DNA from: Inia geoffrensis
Taxonomy: Eukaryota; Chordata; Mammalia; Artiodactyla; Iniidae
Assembly (NCBI GenBank): GCA_036417435.1
Contig: CM070900.1
Span: 35,937,496 to 36,001,495, forward strand
Direction of reading: 5' to 3'
DNA: 64,000 bases
Position numbers and translations under genes: made by a program. The notes below the pieces were generated by a model. The model had not been told where the DNA came from. It saw only the letters and a list, made by a program, of their open reading frames with translations, and searched no databases. Of the stretch, positions 1 to 9,690 are shown one piece after another; positions within the stretch are counted from its first letter, which is position 1; the number at the start of each line of letters is the position of its first letter.

Positions 1-413
1 CCACAAGAGACGAACTGGTAAGCAAAATGTGGTCTATATATACAATGGAATATTATTCAGCCTTAAAAAGGAATGAAATTCTGAATTCATGCTACGACAT
101 GGATGAACCTCAAAAACATTACACTGACTGAAGTAAGCCAAACACAAAAGGACAAATATTGTAGGATTCTACTTATATGAGGTATCTAGAATAGGCAAAT
201 TCATAAAGGCAGAAAGTAGAATAAAGGTTACAGGAGGTGGGGAGAAGGGAGGGGGGAATAGGGACTTTCTGTTTGGGGTGATGAAAAAGTTCTGGAAATG
301 GATAGTGGCGTGGTTGCAAAACATTGTAAACGTACTTAATGTCCTTGAGTTGTACGCTTAAAAATGGTTAAAATGGTTACTTTTATGTTGTATATATTTT
401 ACCACAATAAAAA
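1..413 (+). mobile_element. L1 (LINE-1) 3' end, truncated by the window edge
   Basis: The sequence matches the end of mammalian L1 ORF2 and its 3' UTR: an AATGGAATATTATTCAGCC block, a GACATGGATGAACCT block, a TTTGGGGTGATGAAAAAG block in the UTR and an A-rich end at about 403-413. ORF2 is broken here, so nothing is coding. The 5' part lies outside the window. It abuts an antisense LTR at about 414, so it probably inserted into that LTR. Confidence 0.9.
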
Positions 414-815
414 AAGCAAGCTGGAGGACCAGGAAAGCCAGTGGAGTAATTCAGTCTGAGTCCAAAGGCCTGAGGACCAGGGGAGCCGGGGGTTAAGTCT
501 CAGTCCAAGTCTGAAGGCCTGAGAACCAGGAATGCTGATTTCTGAGGGCAGGAGAAGATGGATGTCTCAGCCAAGCAAAAAGAACAAACTTGCCCTTCCA
601 TCCTCTTTTTGTACTAGTCAGGCCCTCAACAGATTGGATGACGCCCACCAGCATTGGAGTGGGGGGGTGGGTGTGTGTGCGTTTTTATTCAGTCTACCAA
701 GTCAAATGCTAATCTTTTCCAGAAAAACCCTCACAGACACCAAGAAATAATGTTTTACCAGCTATCTGGGCATCCCTTAACCCCATCAAGTTGACACACA
801 AAATTTACCATTATA
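414..815 (-). mobile_element. ERVL-type LTR fragment, antisense, interrupted by L1
   Basis: This is the reverse complement of the LTR family also present at 38443-38987. Shared blocks read, in LTR sense, TGTGTCAACTTGA near the 5' end, the GGATGCCCAGATA block, the region around CCAATCTGTTGAGGGCC, and the CCTGGTTCTCAGGCCTTC-like units, which are present about twice here. The 3' ~150 bp of the LTR (poly(A) signal and end) is missing and would lie to the left, beyond the L1. It is a non-coding retroviral relic; the exact family name is uncertain. Confidence 0.75.
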
Positions 816-985
816 GGTGGTTTATTTACCACCTGTACGCTTGGACTATAAACTCCTTGAAGGTAGCGACTGTTGTTCGTGGGTCTCCAATATCTAACAC
901 AGCACCTAGATCACAGCATTAACTAACAATAAATGAATGAACGAGTGAATAAGTGAATGGGCAAGTAAATGAATAAATGAGTGCA
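816..985 (+). repeat. L2 (LINE-2) 3' end
   Basis: The segment has the typical L2 terminal structure: ACTCCTTGAAGGTAGCGACTG, a CAGCACCTAGATCACAG block and a tail of imperfect AATGAATGA-like repeats (about 930-985). It is a very old, strongly diverged fragment. A small perfect inverted repeat, AGGTGG/CCACCT, sits just before it at 815-834. Confidence 0.7.
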
Positions 986-1007
986 CAAACAATTGCCACA
1001 TAAGTCT

Positions 1008-1135
1008 TTAGGTGGTCATGTCCCCTGAGATTATGTGCAAAATTTTGTGCACACATGAATTTTCCAGAGAATGGGTCTGTACCTTTTATCATAGTATCCA
1101 TGGGACACATGACCCCAAAGTGCTCAAAACCACTG
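1008..1135. mobile_element. hAT-Charlie DNA transposon fragment (MER58-like)
   Basis: The blocks GAGATTATGTGCAAAATTTT, TTTCCAGAGAATGGG and the end AAAACCACTGG resemble the MER58 group of non-autonomous hAT elements. Only part of an element is visible and the target duplication cannot be seen. A diverged MIR-like origin is less likely. Confidence 0.45.
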
Positions 1136-1624
1136 GTGTAGAGATGGGGACAGGGTGGGTCAGACTAGACGATTTCCCACGGATGGCCCCAGGCAGGCAT
1201 TTCAAACAGATCAAAAGTGAGCGGCACGCAAGCTGACAAGATGACGTATCACACTGAGGAAAAACAAGAGAGGAAATCAGAGTTTACTGAGTGAAACCTG
1301 TCACTGGCCGACCATTCCTCTTTGTGTCCTTGAAGTTCACAAGTTCTCTGATTTTCCAGAAACAAATGAATGCTCTGGTCATCATCTTGATTGCAGTTCT
1401 GGCAGACACTAGCTAGACACAGATGCTTCCAACTTAAAGAAATGTCAAGAAAAAGCTTGTATTTGGAACACCTGAAGCCTCTGTTGAGGGACGGGTCAGG
1501 CATTCATGTAAGTAAGGAGGTCCTACTGGGTAGCAGAGGCCAAGGATACACACGATTATTGCACGGCCTTAGAGGAACTCACAGTTTCATGGAAGAGAAA
1601 GATCATCCTCTGCTCAACTCCCCT
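1136..1624. other. Unique sequence, no gene recognised
   Basis: I see no repeat family, splice-bounded exon or RNA gene here. Open frames of up to 85 codons exist on both strands but overlap each other, have no recognisable domain and no codon structure. GC content is moderate. Confidence 0.5.
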
Positions 1625-1965
1625 AGCAATCAGACAAATGCAAATTAAAATGACAGTGAGAAACCTCTGTAGACTCATCAGACTTTCGGTGAGGGTGAGG
1701 GAGAATGGGATCTTCACGGGAGTGAAAAGCTAAGGTCGTTCTGGAGGGCACTGTACCAGTGCTCACCATGTACCCCGTCTGACCTTACCCCAGGGTCAGT
1801 GTAGCTTACCTACTACTCTTGGATCTTACTCCTGGTATAAACCCCCAAGAAATTATCACACTGATTCCTAAGAGGACTTATGCAAAGTTGTTTTCCAAGG
1901 CTCCTGGAAACCTCAGATGCTCCCTTATTGTCTCCTGCTACTTACAGAGAGCATGTTGGAAACAT
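1625..1965 (+). mobile_element. Old L1 ORF2 fragment (L1M type)
   Basis: The start AGCAATCAGACAAATGCAAA followed by diverged blocks for the C-terminal end of ORF2 (TTACTCCTGGTATAAACCCC, then CACACTGATTCCTAAGAGG) follows the ancient L1M layout. Many indels and stops are present. It ends just before the SINE at 1983. Confidence 0.65.
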
Positions 1966-1982
1966 TAGTTAAAGCTGTACCA

Positions 1983-2200
1983 GGGCTTCCCTGGTGGCGC
2001 AGTGGTTGAGAGTCCGCCTGCCGATGTAGGGGACACGGGTTCGTGCCCCGGTCCGGGAGGATCCCACATGCCGTGGAGCGGCTGGGCTTGTGAGTCACGG
2101 CCGCTGAGCCTGCGCATCTGAAGCCTGGGGTCCGCAACGGGAGAGGCCACAACAGTGACAGGCCCGTGTACCGCAAAAAAAAAAAAAAAAAAAAAAAAAA
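1983..2200 (+). mobile_element. CHR-type SINE, compact form, full length
   Basis: It has a tRNA-related head with A- and B-box-like parts (TGGTGGCGCAGTGGTTGAG; GGGTTCGTGCC), the CpG-rich body and a 26-base poly(A) tail. Target duplication AAAGCTGTACCA at 1971-1982 is repeated after the tail (from about 2198). It is non-autonomous and depends on L1 enzymes. It has no coding capacity despite open frames on both strands. Confidence 0.95.
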
Positions 2201-2209
2201 GCTGTACCA

Positions 2210-2744
2210 CAGGGGGAAGAACTCAAATGTAATGTCCTAAACCTAGCCTCACCACCTAGCTCCAAAATTGCCATCTTGAACCACTGAGGGTGTATAATTC
2301 CTATGTGGGGGTTGGTAGGGTGGGGGGAGGTGATTAGAGGGCACATGTTCCCTGGATGCTGAAGACAGAAATCAATTCAGAAACATGGCCTTCGATGCAA
2401 CAGCCATCTTGGCCATCACTGAATGAGAACATAGAATGAGGAACTTGGAAATTAACCTCTCTGGGTCATTTCATCTATTCCTCTTCCTCCCGTGGGTCGC
2501 ATGATTAAAGCATCCTCAGGAGCCCAGACCTAGGGGAATGATTTTCCATTTTTTTCCTGAGATTCTTTAAAACTTTGATTCAGGAGGGCTATGAACTCTT
2601 GAATAAAGGGGACGAGAGAACTCAGGGGAAAACTACAATGGTACACGAAGGTTTTGAGAATGGAGCCCAAATATAACTACTTTATACTTTTAAAATATCA
2701 TTGTAGTTCCACTTACCAGTAATATGCTCTATCCAAGTTGCTTA
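2210..2744. other. Unique sequence, no gene recognised
   Basis: Non-repetitive DNA of average composition. No long ATG frame, no exon-like signature and no simple repeat are evident. Confidence 0.5.
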
Positions 2745-2870
2745 AAAATATCAGTTTCTCTATAAGGATTAAGCCTCACAGGGCTGTGGTGAGGGATGAA
2801 TGAAATAATAATTATGAAGCATTTAGCACATTATAGATAGCCCATCGATGTCAGCCATTATTCACAAAAT
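2745..2870 (+). repeat. MIR fragment (3' half)
   Basis: The blocks CACAGGGCTGTGGTGAGGG, ATGAATGAAATAAT and AAGCATTTAGCACATTATAG follow the MIR consensus after the core. It is an old tRNA-derived mammalian SINE, strongly diverged. Confidence 0.7.
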
Positions 2871-2918
2871 GCTTCCTTTTATTTTCTTAGCCAATAAAAT
2901 GTATTAAGCCCTTTTTTT

Positions 2919-3200
2919 AAGAAAAAATATTTACTTATTTTTGGCTGTGTTGGGTCTTCATTTCTGTGCGAGGGCTTTCTCTAGTTGCGGTGAGCGGGGG
3001 CCACTCTTCATCGCGGTGCGGGGGCCGGTGCGCGGCCTCTCTTGTCGCGGAGCACGGGCTCCAGACGCACAGGCTCAGTAGTTGTGGCTCACGGGCCTAG
3101 TTGCTCCGTGGCATGTGGAATCTTCCCAGACCAGGGCTCGAACCCGTGTCCGCTGCATTGGCAGGCAGATTCTCAACCACTGCGCCACTGGAGAAGCCCC
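2919..3200 (-). mobile_element. CHR-type SINE, long form
   Basis: This is the reverse complement of the long CHR form. It starts on the minus strand with GGGGCTTCTCCAGTGGCGCA and ends with the CCCAACACAGCCAAAAATAA tail region at the left. Target duplication TTAAGCCCTTTTTT occurs at 2904-2917 and 3203-3216. More diverged than the compact copies, so probably older. Confidence 0.93.
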
Positions 3201-3784
3201 AGTTAAGCCCTTTTTTGTTCACTGAATTAGACCTTAGGAGTAAAGACTGGACATAGAATTTTTGAAAGCTGAACAATAACTTGGATATCATCCAGCCCAT
3301 TTTTTCCAAATCAAATCTTAACTGTAACACTGAAAAACAGTAATTAAAAAGAGCTGCCGTAATGGGAGATATTGGTAGAGAGCTGTCCTCTTGCCCTCCC
3401 CGGGGAACCCTAGGATACCGCAGAGCACAGTTTGTAAACCACAGCTCATCCAACTTCTTCATGTTACAGATGAGGACTGGGGGGTTTACTGGTCTAATTG
3501 CTTGTCAAAGATCACAGAGGCTGGATCTCTGATATCAAGGAAGCTACCAACTAGCTATGGAAACTGGATGTGGAAGGAAATTGGGGCTAATTTTTTCAAG
3601 TTGTATTAACAAAGCCAGGGCATTAGCCAAGCCCCGTGCCCTTTGGGTTTCAGCTTCTCCACTGAACGTTTGGTTCTCAATAACTTCTGCCTTAGTATCT
3701 ACTACCCTGAAAAGAATGATCATTTATATGCTCAGTGACTGGCACAAATTTTTCATTGAATACTTTTATGAACTTGTGTATCTG
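3201..3784. other. Mostly unique; MIR/L3-like debris
   Basis: Weak similarity to the MIR antisense pattern is visible at about 3440-3540 (a TTACAGATGAGGACTGG block, then AGATCACAGAGGCTGG). A block around 3285 (GGATATCATCCAGCCC) recalls the tail of CR1/L3-type elements. The rest is unassigned. No gene is seen. Confidence 0.4.
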
Positions 3785-3882
3785 TTATAAAAATAAAAAT
3801 AAAATAAAATAGAATACAAATATGTTGACATTGTAAGATAAAAATTGTAAAATAAAAATACAAATAGGTTGACATTGTAGTG
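3785..3882. repeat. A-rich low-complexity tract with a duplicated unit
   Basis: AAAATAAAATA-type sequence contains two near-identical ~30 bp units, each carrying ACAAATA(T/G)GTTGACATTGTA, at about 3814-3836 and 3859-3881. This is a local tandem duplication in AT-rich DNA. Confidence 0.7.
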
Positions 3883-4019
3883 AGGGAAAACCATTTTGAA
3901 TAAAACATCCTTATATAATCTGGAAATATATAGGAAACACTCAGAAAGCAAACATTTATATGTGATGAACTTTATATCACTTTTATGTAGCACTGAAGAT
4001 TTATTTTAAAAACTTACTA

Positions 4020-4509
4020 AGAGATATTTCAGACATACAAAATGAGCTCTACTTCTCTGACACCGGATTCTGAGCAGGGCAGAGTGACAATGAAGATAGT
4101 TGCTTTAATAAAATGCAACTCCTCCCTAATGGTAAGACTGAAGATTAAATGATTTTGAATGTTGGATATTGTCATCACTTCCTACTAGGGCGGGAAGAAC
4201 CAAAGGGAAGTGAAACTTACCTCAGCGCTCCGCCCCACTACCTGGAGTTGGCGGTTCGCTGCTCTGCACCCTCCAGATCCTCCCTTTTATCATCTCTCAA
4301 TACTGCATTAGCTTTCTGTGGGAAAACCCACCGACATCCTAGTCTATGTTTTGAATCCTATTTCAAAGGCCTCAAATGGAAACAGAGAGGGGCTTAAACC
4401 AGAATGCAGAGCAGATGAAGTGTGGCTCATTTACCCTCCACCAGCATCCCCTCTTTCCACCAGCCCTGGACAGACAAATCGTTCTTACCCAACATATACA
4501 CTCAGCACC
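4020..4509. other. Unique sequence upstream of a small ORF
   Basis: Non-repetitive sequence with a slightly CpG-enriched patch at about 4190-4260 (AGCGCTCCGCCCC). Overlapping frames occur but no recognisable protein. See the small open frame at 4510-4629. Confidence 0.45.
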
Positions 4510-4629
4510 ATGGAAGATGAGGGCTCAGACCCTGCTGTCAAGGTCTATTATCCAGTGGCTAAAAAATTCAAACACATAGACATTAAAAGGAAACAAATGT
4601 TTCAGGGGAAGATGTTTGATGCCAAGTGA
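4510..4629 (+). other. Small ATG open frame of unknown status (39 codons)
   Basis: The frame begins at an ATG in a strong Kozak setting (CAGCACCATGG, A at -3 and G at +4) and encodes a lysine-rich 39-residue peptide beginning MEDEGSDPAVKVYYPVAKKF. A good splice-donor match, AA|GTGAGT, lies at 4626-4631 over the stop codon, so it could in principle be a first coding exon reading into an intron. I do not recognise the peptide and no paired acceptor or second exon is evident. Length alone does not exceed chance, so it is listed as a candidate only. Confidence 0.2.
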
Positions 4630-4639
4630 GTAGAATGAA

Positions 4640-4965
4640 TTGTAAATGTCCTGGGACTTTAAACCACAGAGAAAGCATTGCTAGTATTTAGAAAAGACTT
4701 CGCAAAAAGAGATGGACCATGAGCTAAGCCTTAAATAACAGCAAGAATTGGATGGACAGGAGGGAGGGTGTTCCAAGTCGGGGAAACAGTGAACAGAGGA
4801 CCCAAAAAAGGAAAATAAACAAGAAGTATGGAAGCAAGTGGGAATGCTTGTCTGAGCAAACCTAGGCCATTTGATTAGAGATAGAAAGTGAGGCCAAACC
4901 ACAAAGGGTCTTAAATACCAGACTGAAGAGTTTACACCTTCCCTTATTCCCTCCCTTCCCCCCAT
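4640..4965 (-). repeat. L2 fragment, antisense
   Basis: The pattern follows antisense L2: an AGATGGACCATGAGCTAAGCC block, GGGTGTTCCAAG, AACAGTGAACAGAGG and CACAAAGGGTCTTAAATACC. It comes from the L2 reverse-transcriptase/3' region, heavily diverged and non-coding. Confidence 0.6.
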
Positions 4966-5245
4966 TCCCCCGTGACACTAATCAGATGGGAAAATTCACA
5001 AGCAGAGGCCTGGCCGCCTCACTCCCAGAAACCCATGGATGGCAAATACCTTTCCTGCTTTATACAAAATCTCATCTATTGGTAGAAGCTGCAAGGGAAG
5101 CCGTGTTGAGAAAGGTTCTAAGGTGACTCCTGAACTCATTGTGAGCGCTGTGATTTATAACTGGTGCCTGTCAAGGATAAAACACGGAGGCATTGCAGTA
5201 AGGAAAGCAATGCAGATGCTTTGCCTTTGCCAATTGTGCTTTATC
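4966..5245. other. Unique sequence, no gene recognised
   Basis: No repeat family or gene signature is visible. The following L1 begins near 5250. Confidence 0.5.
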
Positions 5246-5249
5246 CAAA

Positions 5250-5808
5250 AGGGATGGCTATCCCAAACCTGGAAGCAACCTAAATGTTCAGAGACAAATG
5301 ATGGATAAAGAAGATGTGGTATATATATATATATAAAATGAATATTACTCAGCCATAAAAAAGAATGAAATAATGCCATTTGCAGCAACATAGATGGACC
5401 TAGAGATTATCATACTAAGTGAAATAAGCCAAAGACAAATATTACACAATATCACTTATTTGTGGAATCTAAAAAATAAAATGATACAAACTTATATACA
5501 AAACAGAAACAGACCCACAGACATGGAAAACAAACTTACGGTTACCAAAGGGGAAAGAGAGGGGAGAGATAAACTAGGAGTTTGGGATTAACATATACAC
5601 ACTACTGTATAATAGATAACCAACAAAGACCTACTGTATAGCACAGGGAAATATACTCAGTATTTTGTAATAACCTATAAGGAAAAAGAGTCTGAAAAAG
5701 AATATATATATGTATATATATATACATATATATATGTAACTGAATCACTTGGCTGTACACCTGAAACTAACATAGCATTGTAAATGAACTATACTTCAAT
5801 TAAAAAGG
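5250..5808 (+). mobile_element. L1 3' end, artiodactyl/cetacean type
   Basis: Recognised blocks include GGATAAAGAAGATGTGGTAT, TACTCAGCCATAAAA, the distal UTR block CTACTGTATAGCACAGGGAA and the end ACTATACTTCAATTAAAAA. A (TA)n-rich microsatellite (5703-5738) lies in the usual place in the UTR. Only the last ~550 bp is present (5'-truncated) and ORF2 is interrupted. Confidence 0.92.
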
Positions 5809-5815
5809 GGGGATA

Positions 5816-6030
5816 GGGCTTCCCTGGTGGCGCAGTGGTTGGGAGTCTGCCTGCCAATGCAGGGCACATGGGTTCGTGCCCCTGTCCGGGAGGATCCCAC
5901 ATGCCGCAGAGCGGCTGGGCCCGTGAGCCATGGCCGCTGAGCCTGCGCGTCTGGAGCCTGTGCTCCGCAACGGGAGAGGCCACAGCAGGCAGAGGTCCGC
6001 ATTCCACAAAAAAAAAAAAAAAAAAAAAAA
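5816..6030 (+). mobile_element. CHR-type SINE, compact form, full length
   Basis: Complete head and body with a 24-base A tail (6007-6030). It sits directly after the L1 3' end. A clear target duplication is not visible, so the junction may have been altered or the integration was atypical. Confidence 0.94.
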
Positions 6031-6830
6031 GAATTCAGAGATTTTAAAGCCTTTAATCATAGCAGTTGTGTTTATCTTAACCTGTTTTTTTAGTGAGACC
6101 TACCCGGTACTTAAAAACATGCAGCCCACACCTGTCAATAATTCCCAGGGCAGATGAGCCTTCTCTGGCAGCTTCTCACCCTGATCTCTGATCTCCCTGC
6201 CTCTAATTTTCTCTCCTGTTGGAACCCCTTCATCTGCTTCTCTACCACGCTCCTGGGACAATGGAGTTTGTCGGCAGAGAGAGCAAATTTTTTTTCTTCT
6301 TTATATTCTTCCTGTAAATGCAAACAAGCGACCAGCACTACAAGAACTTTCATATTTGCAAACACCCCAGCGTGTTTCACACAAATCAATCTGACCAAAA
6401 CCCATAAAATATAAATTCACCTGATACAAGCACAGGATGAGTGCGGAGATTTCTCCCCCTACCTCCGCATTACACAGTGTCCATACAAATGACTCTGGAA
6501 ACAGCACCAATTACTAGAGCCACCAGAGAAATCTCAAGGGGAGAACTTGCAGGAAAAAGAAAGCAAATGAAATGCATCTTTAAAGAGGGCTTTTGCATAA
6601 GAGAGCCTGCTCCGAAGCAGATTCAAGTAAAAGTAGATGATTTGGGCAAGAAAGTTTCCACCTTCCCTTTGTGATATTGCAGGTATCTGAGAATCACAGC
6701 CCCACTATCCATTCCCAGAGGGCTTTCCTAATCTGGAATCTATGCAATATGCTTCTGCCATTGGGGAAGAAATAAGGGTTGTGCTGGATGTGGGGGAAGG
6801 CAGACTGGAGGGGCAGAGCTGCCGAATATT
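6031..6830. other. Unique block, possibly regulatory
   Basis: About 800 bp without recognisable repeats. It contains AT-rich homeodomain- and POU-like words (for example TTTGCATAAGAG near 6593 and CAATTACTAG near 6508). No exon is evident. Conservation cannot be judged from one sequence. Confidence 0.35.
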
Positions 6831-6945
6831 TATATATATAAAACGATTACAAAGGTATAACATTTTTAAAAAAATATTCTTACTTACTGTTGAAACTTTA
6901 CAAAATACAAGGAAAAAAATCAGTCACTCCTCATCCCTCTCCCAC
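6831..6945 (-). repeat. Possible old L1 UTR fragment
   Basis: An AT-rich stretch (AAAGGTATAACATTTTT, then AAATACAAGGAAAAAAATCA) resembles the antisense 3' region of ancient L1 elements. The match is weak. Confidence 0.35.
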
Positions 6946-7159
6946 CATCGCTCGGTGGTACCTCCAACCAGCACAGTCTCCCAAAGCCTGCAGCAGTATC
7001 TCCCTGTGCATACACAAAATCAGACTCCTGGGCATGCCCGCACGTCTGCAGAATCCAGATTTCTGCGTATGGATGGGTTCCCAGCACCTGCATTTTGCAA
7101 AGGCACCCCCAGCGACCCTTAGGATGACTTCCTTTCGGAACGGTAAACCCTGCTAATGC

Positions 7160-7260
7160 AGATATTTGGGTTTCTTCTGTTCACCACTGTATTCCAGAGC
7201 CTGACATATGGGAGGTACTCAATAAATATGTATTGAATAGATAAATAAATTCTTCTTCTT
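7160..7260 (+). repeat. L2 3' end
   Basis: CACTGTATTCCAGAGCCTGA, then GGAGGTACTCAATAAATATG and a GAATAGATAAATAAAT tail match the L2 3' terminus. Confidence 0.75.
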
Positions 7261-7307
7261 TTTTGCACATATGCTTCCCTTCCTTTTTTTTTTTTTTGAA
7301 ATATGTC

Positions 7308-7535
7308 CTCATAGTTTCACTTAACGATAGATGAGGCACTTACCATGTACTTGTCACTGCCCTAAGTTTTGCAAGCATTATCTCACTTATAATAAACCTA
7401 TAAAGCAACTATGATTTCTGACCCCTATTTCAGATGAAAACTCCTAGACACAGAGAAGTTGTGTAATTTGTCCCATGCCACACAGCTAGGAAGTGGTAGA
7501 AGCAGGTTTAAATCTCAGAAGTATAATCCAGTCTT
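7308..7535 (-). repeat. MIR, nearly full length, antisense
   Basis: The antisense MIR order is intact: a GCACTTACCATGTACTTG block, AAGCATTATCTCACTTATAA, a TTTCAGATGAAAACTCC block, CCCATGCCACACAGCTAGGA and AGTGGTAGAAGCAGG. An open frame continuing into the next L1 begins inside it on a TTG codon, which shows that frame is not a gene. Confidence 0.85.
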
Positions 7536-8309
7536 CATGTTTCACATCTGCATCCACCTTGAGCCTTTTCTCAGGTTTTCAACAATGTTCTACACTTTTT
7601 ATGCAACTGACAAGGGCTTAGTTTCCAAAATATACAAAAAGCTCCCACAATTCAGTAACCAAAAAACAAACAACCCAACCAAAAAGTGGGCAGAAGACCC
7701 AAACAGACATTTCTCCAAAGAAGACATACAGATGGCCAAGAGGCACATGAGAAGATGCTCATCATCGCTAATTCTTAGAGAAATGCAAATCAAAACTACA
7801 ATGAGGTATCACCTCACACCTGTTAGAATGGGCATCATCAGAAAATCTACAAACAACAAATGCTGGAGAGGGTGTGGAGAAAAGGGAACCCTCTTATACT
7901 GTAGGTGGGAATGTAAATTGGTTCAGCTGCTATGGAAAACAGTATGGAGGTTCCTCAAAAGACCAAAATTAGAGATGTCATATGATCCAGCAATCCCACT
8001 CCTAGGCACATACCCAGAAGAAACTATAATTCGAAAAGATACATGTATGCCTATGTTCATAGCAGTAGTATTTACAGTAGCCAAGACATGCAAACAACCT
8101 AACTGTCCATTGATAGATGAATGGATAAAGAAGATGCGAAAAATATACAGAATGGAATATTACTCAGACATTAAAAAGAATGAAATAATGCCGTTTGCAG
8201 TGACACGAATGCAACTAGAGATTATCATACTAAGCAAAGTAAGTCAGACAGAGAAAGACAAATACCATATGATATCACTTACAGATGGAATTAAAGTACA
8301 ACACAAATG

Positions 8310-8511
8310 GGGCTTCCCTGGTGGTGCAGTGGTTGGGAGTCCGCCTGCCGATGCAGGGGACGCGGGTTCGTGCCCCCGTCCGGGAGGATCCCGCGTGCCG
8401 CGGAGCAGCTGGGCCTGTGGGCCATGGCCGCTGGGCCTGCGTGTCCGGAGCCTGTGCTCCACGACGGGAGAGGCCACGGCAGTGAGAGGCCTGCGTACCA
8501 AAAAAAAAAAA
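8310..8511 (+). mobile_element. CHR-type SINE inserted in L1
   Basis: Compact, full-length copy with a short A tail. The target duplication TACAACACAAATG at 8297-8309 is repeated exactly at 8512-8524, so this SINE is younger than the L1 at 7595-8862. Confidence 0.97.
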
Positions 8512-8741
8512 TACAACACAAATGAACATATCTACGAAACAAAAAACGACTCAGACATAGAAAACAGACTTCTTGTTGCCAAGGGGGAGGGGGCTGGGGG
8601 AGGGAAGGATTGAGAGTTTGGAATTAGCAGATGCAAACTATTATATATAGGATGGATAAACAACAAGGTCCTACTGTATAGCACAAGGAACTATATTCAA
8701 TATGCTGTGATAAACCATAATGGAAAAGAACATGAAAAAGA

Positions 8742-8744
<3 letters not shown>

Positions 8745-8778
<34 letters not shown>
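8745..8778. repeat. (TA)n microsatellite in L1 UTR
   Basis: About 17 TA units at the position where related L1 copies (5703-5738) carry a shorter TA-rich tract. Likely length-variable. Confidence 0.9.
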
Positions 8779-8782
<4 letters not shown>

Positions 8783-8875
8783 TGAATCACCTGGCTGTAC
8801 AGCAGAAATTAACACAACATTTTAAATCAACTATACTTCAATAAAAATTTTTTTTAAGTAATGTTCTATATTTTT

Positions 8876-9115
8876 TAATGGTAACATGGTATTCCACTTA
8901 CAGATTCACCAGAATTTAAGAAATTATTGGACAGTTCCTCTCTATTTTTACAACACTGTGCCAAAAGCATGTGAACTAAATTTCTCACAACCATAATCTT
9001 AGTTCCTTTAATCATCTCCTGAAAGTGGAACTGCCAAGTCAAAGGATGTGATCACTTTTAGGGCTCTTGATTCGTACTGACAATTGTCCTACTAAAATAT
9101 TTTAATAGAATACAT
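8876..9115 (-). repeat. Old L1M fragment, antisense
   Basis: The blocks GAAAGTGGAACTGCCAAGTC, AAAGGATGTGATCACTTTTA and GACAATTGTCCTAC follow the widespread antisense pattern of ancient L1 3' regions (AGTGGAATTGCTGGGTCAAA type). Diverged and non-coding. Confidence 0.6.
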
Positions 9116-9540
9116 GTCTACCTGCAGCATAAAGGTGCCTATTTCTTCCATTAAAAACACAGAAACTTTGAATATCATTAAAAATATTTGTTTATGGATG
9201 TCACGTTTGGGGGAGTGTTTTAGTTCTTTTTTAACAGGAGGCACTTCTCACAGGGCAGGACCTTGGCAGTACCAGATCTAGGCAGGGACACAGAATTCTT
9301 CTCAACACCTCCTGGTAACGCCCTGGGTACCCCTCCCTCAACGTGTTTTGGGTTTTGTTTTGTGTTCTAATTTGTTTTGTTTGACCTCTGTGCCTTTACT
9401 GATGTTACGCCCCCAGCTGCTGGGGATGTTTTCATTTCTGTGCATTCCACAAATTCACTCCCTCCCCATTCCAGCCTTTGGTGACCATGCTCCTTGAAAG
9501 ATCTATGGAAGGCCTGCTGAGGGCCAGCAGAAGCCTTGCC
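9116..9540. other. Unique sequence with a T/G-rich patch
   Basis: No gene or repeat family is recognised. A TTTTG-type simple patch lies at about 9345-9385. Confidence 0.5.
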
Positions 9541-9544
9541 TCCT

Positions 9545-9690
9545 GTGATTATCCACAGAGCACTGATAAAGAAATTCAGGCTCAGCCAGGCTGAGTAACT
9601 TGCCCAAGGTCACACAGCATGTAAAGAGGTAGAGTCTGGATTCTTAGAGCTGGAGCTCTTCACCACCACCCTCCACTGCCTCTCTCTTAG
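9545..9690 (-). repeat. MIR fragment, antisense
   Basis: The core GAGTAACTTGCCCAAGGTCA, CACAGCATGTAAAGAGGTAG and the TCTGGATTCTTAGAGC block match antisense MIR. Confidence 0.8.

Larger units (their letters stand above)
7595..8862 (+). pseudogene. 5'-truncated L1: ORF2 C-terminus and 3' UTR, split by a SINE
   Basis: The element keeps about 235 in-frame codons of the C-terminal end of the L1 ORF2 protein (roughly 7605-8297). They include the blocks [14 protein letters not shown] and [16 protein letters not shown], from the region after the reverse-transcriptase domain. Both catalytic domains are missing, so the copy is inactive. At the normal ORF2 stop (GGAATCTAA in relatives) one base is lost, giving GGAATTAAA at 8287-8295. 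The frame therefore runs on into the inserted CHR SINE (8310-8511) and ends at 8613. The 3' UTR resumes after the SINE, includes a (TA)n tract (8745-8778), and ends near 8862 in A/T runs. Confidence 0.93.

Noticed and set aside
1983..2200. CHR SINE as a functional tRNA gene
   Set aside because: The head has A/B-box-like words but no intact cloverleaf, and it continues into a SINE body with an A tail.
7459..8613. 384-codon open frame
   Set aside because: It starts on TTG inside a MIR, then runs through the L1 ORF2 C-terminus, a SINE and L1 UTR. It is a fossil fusion, not a gene.
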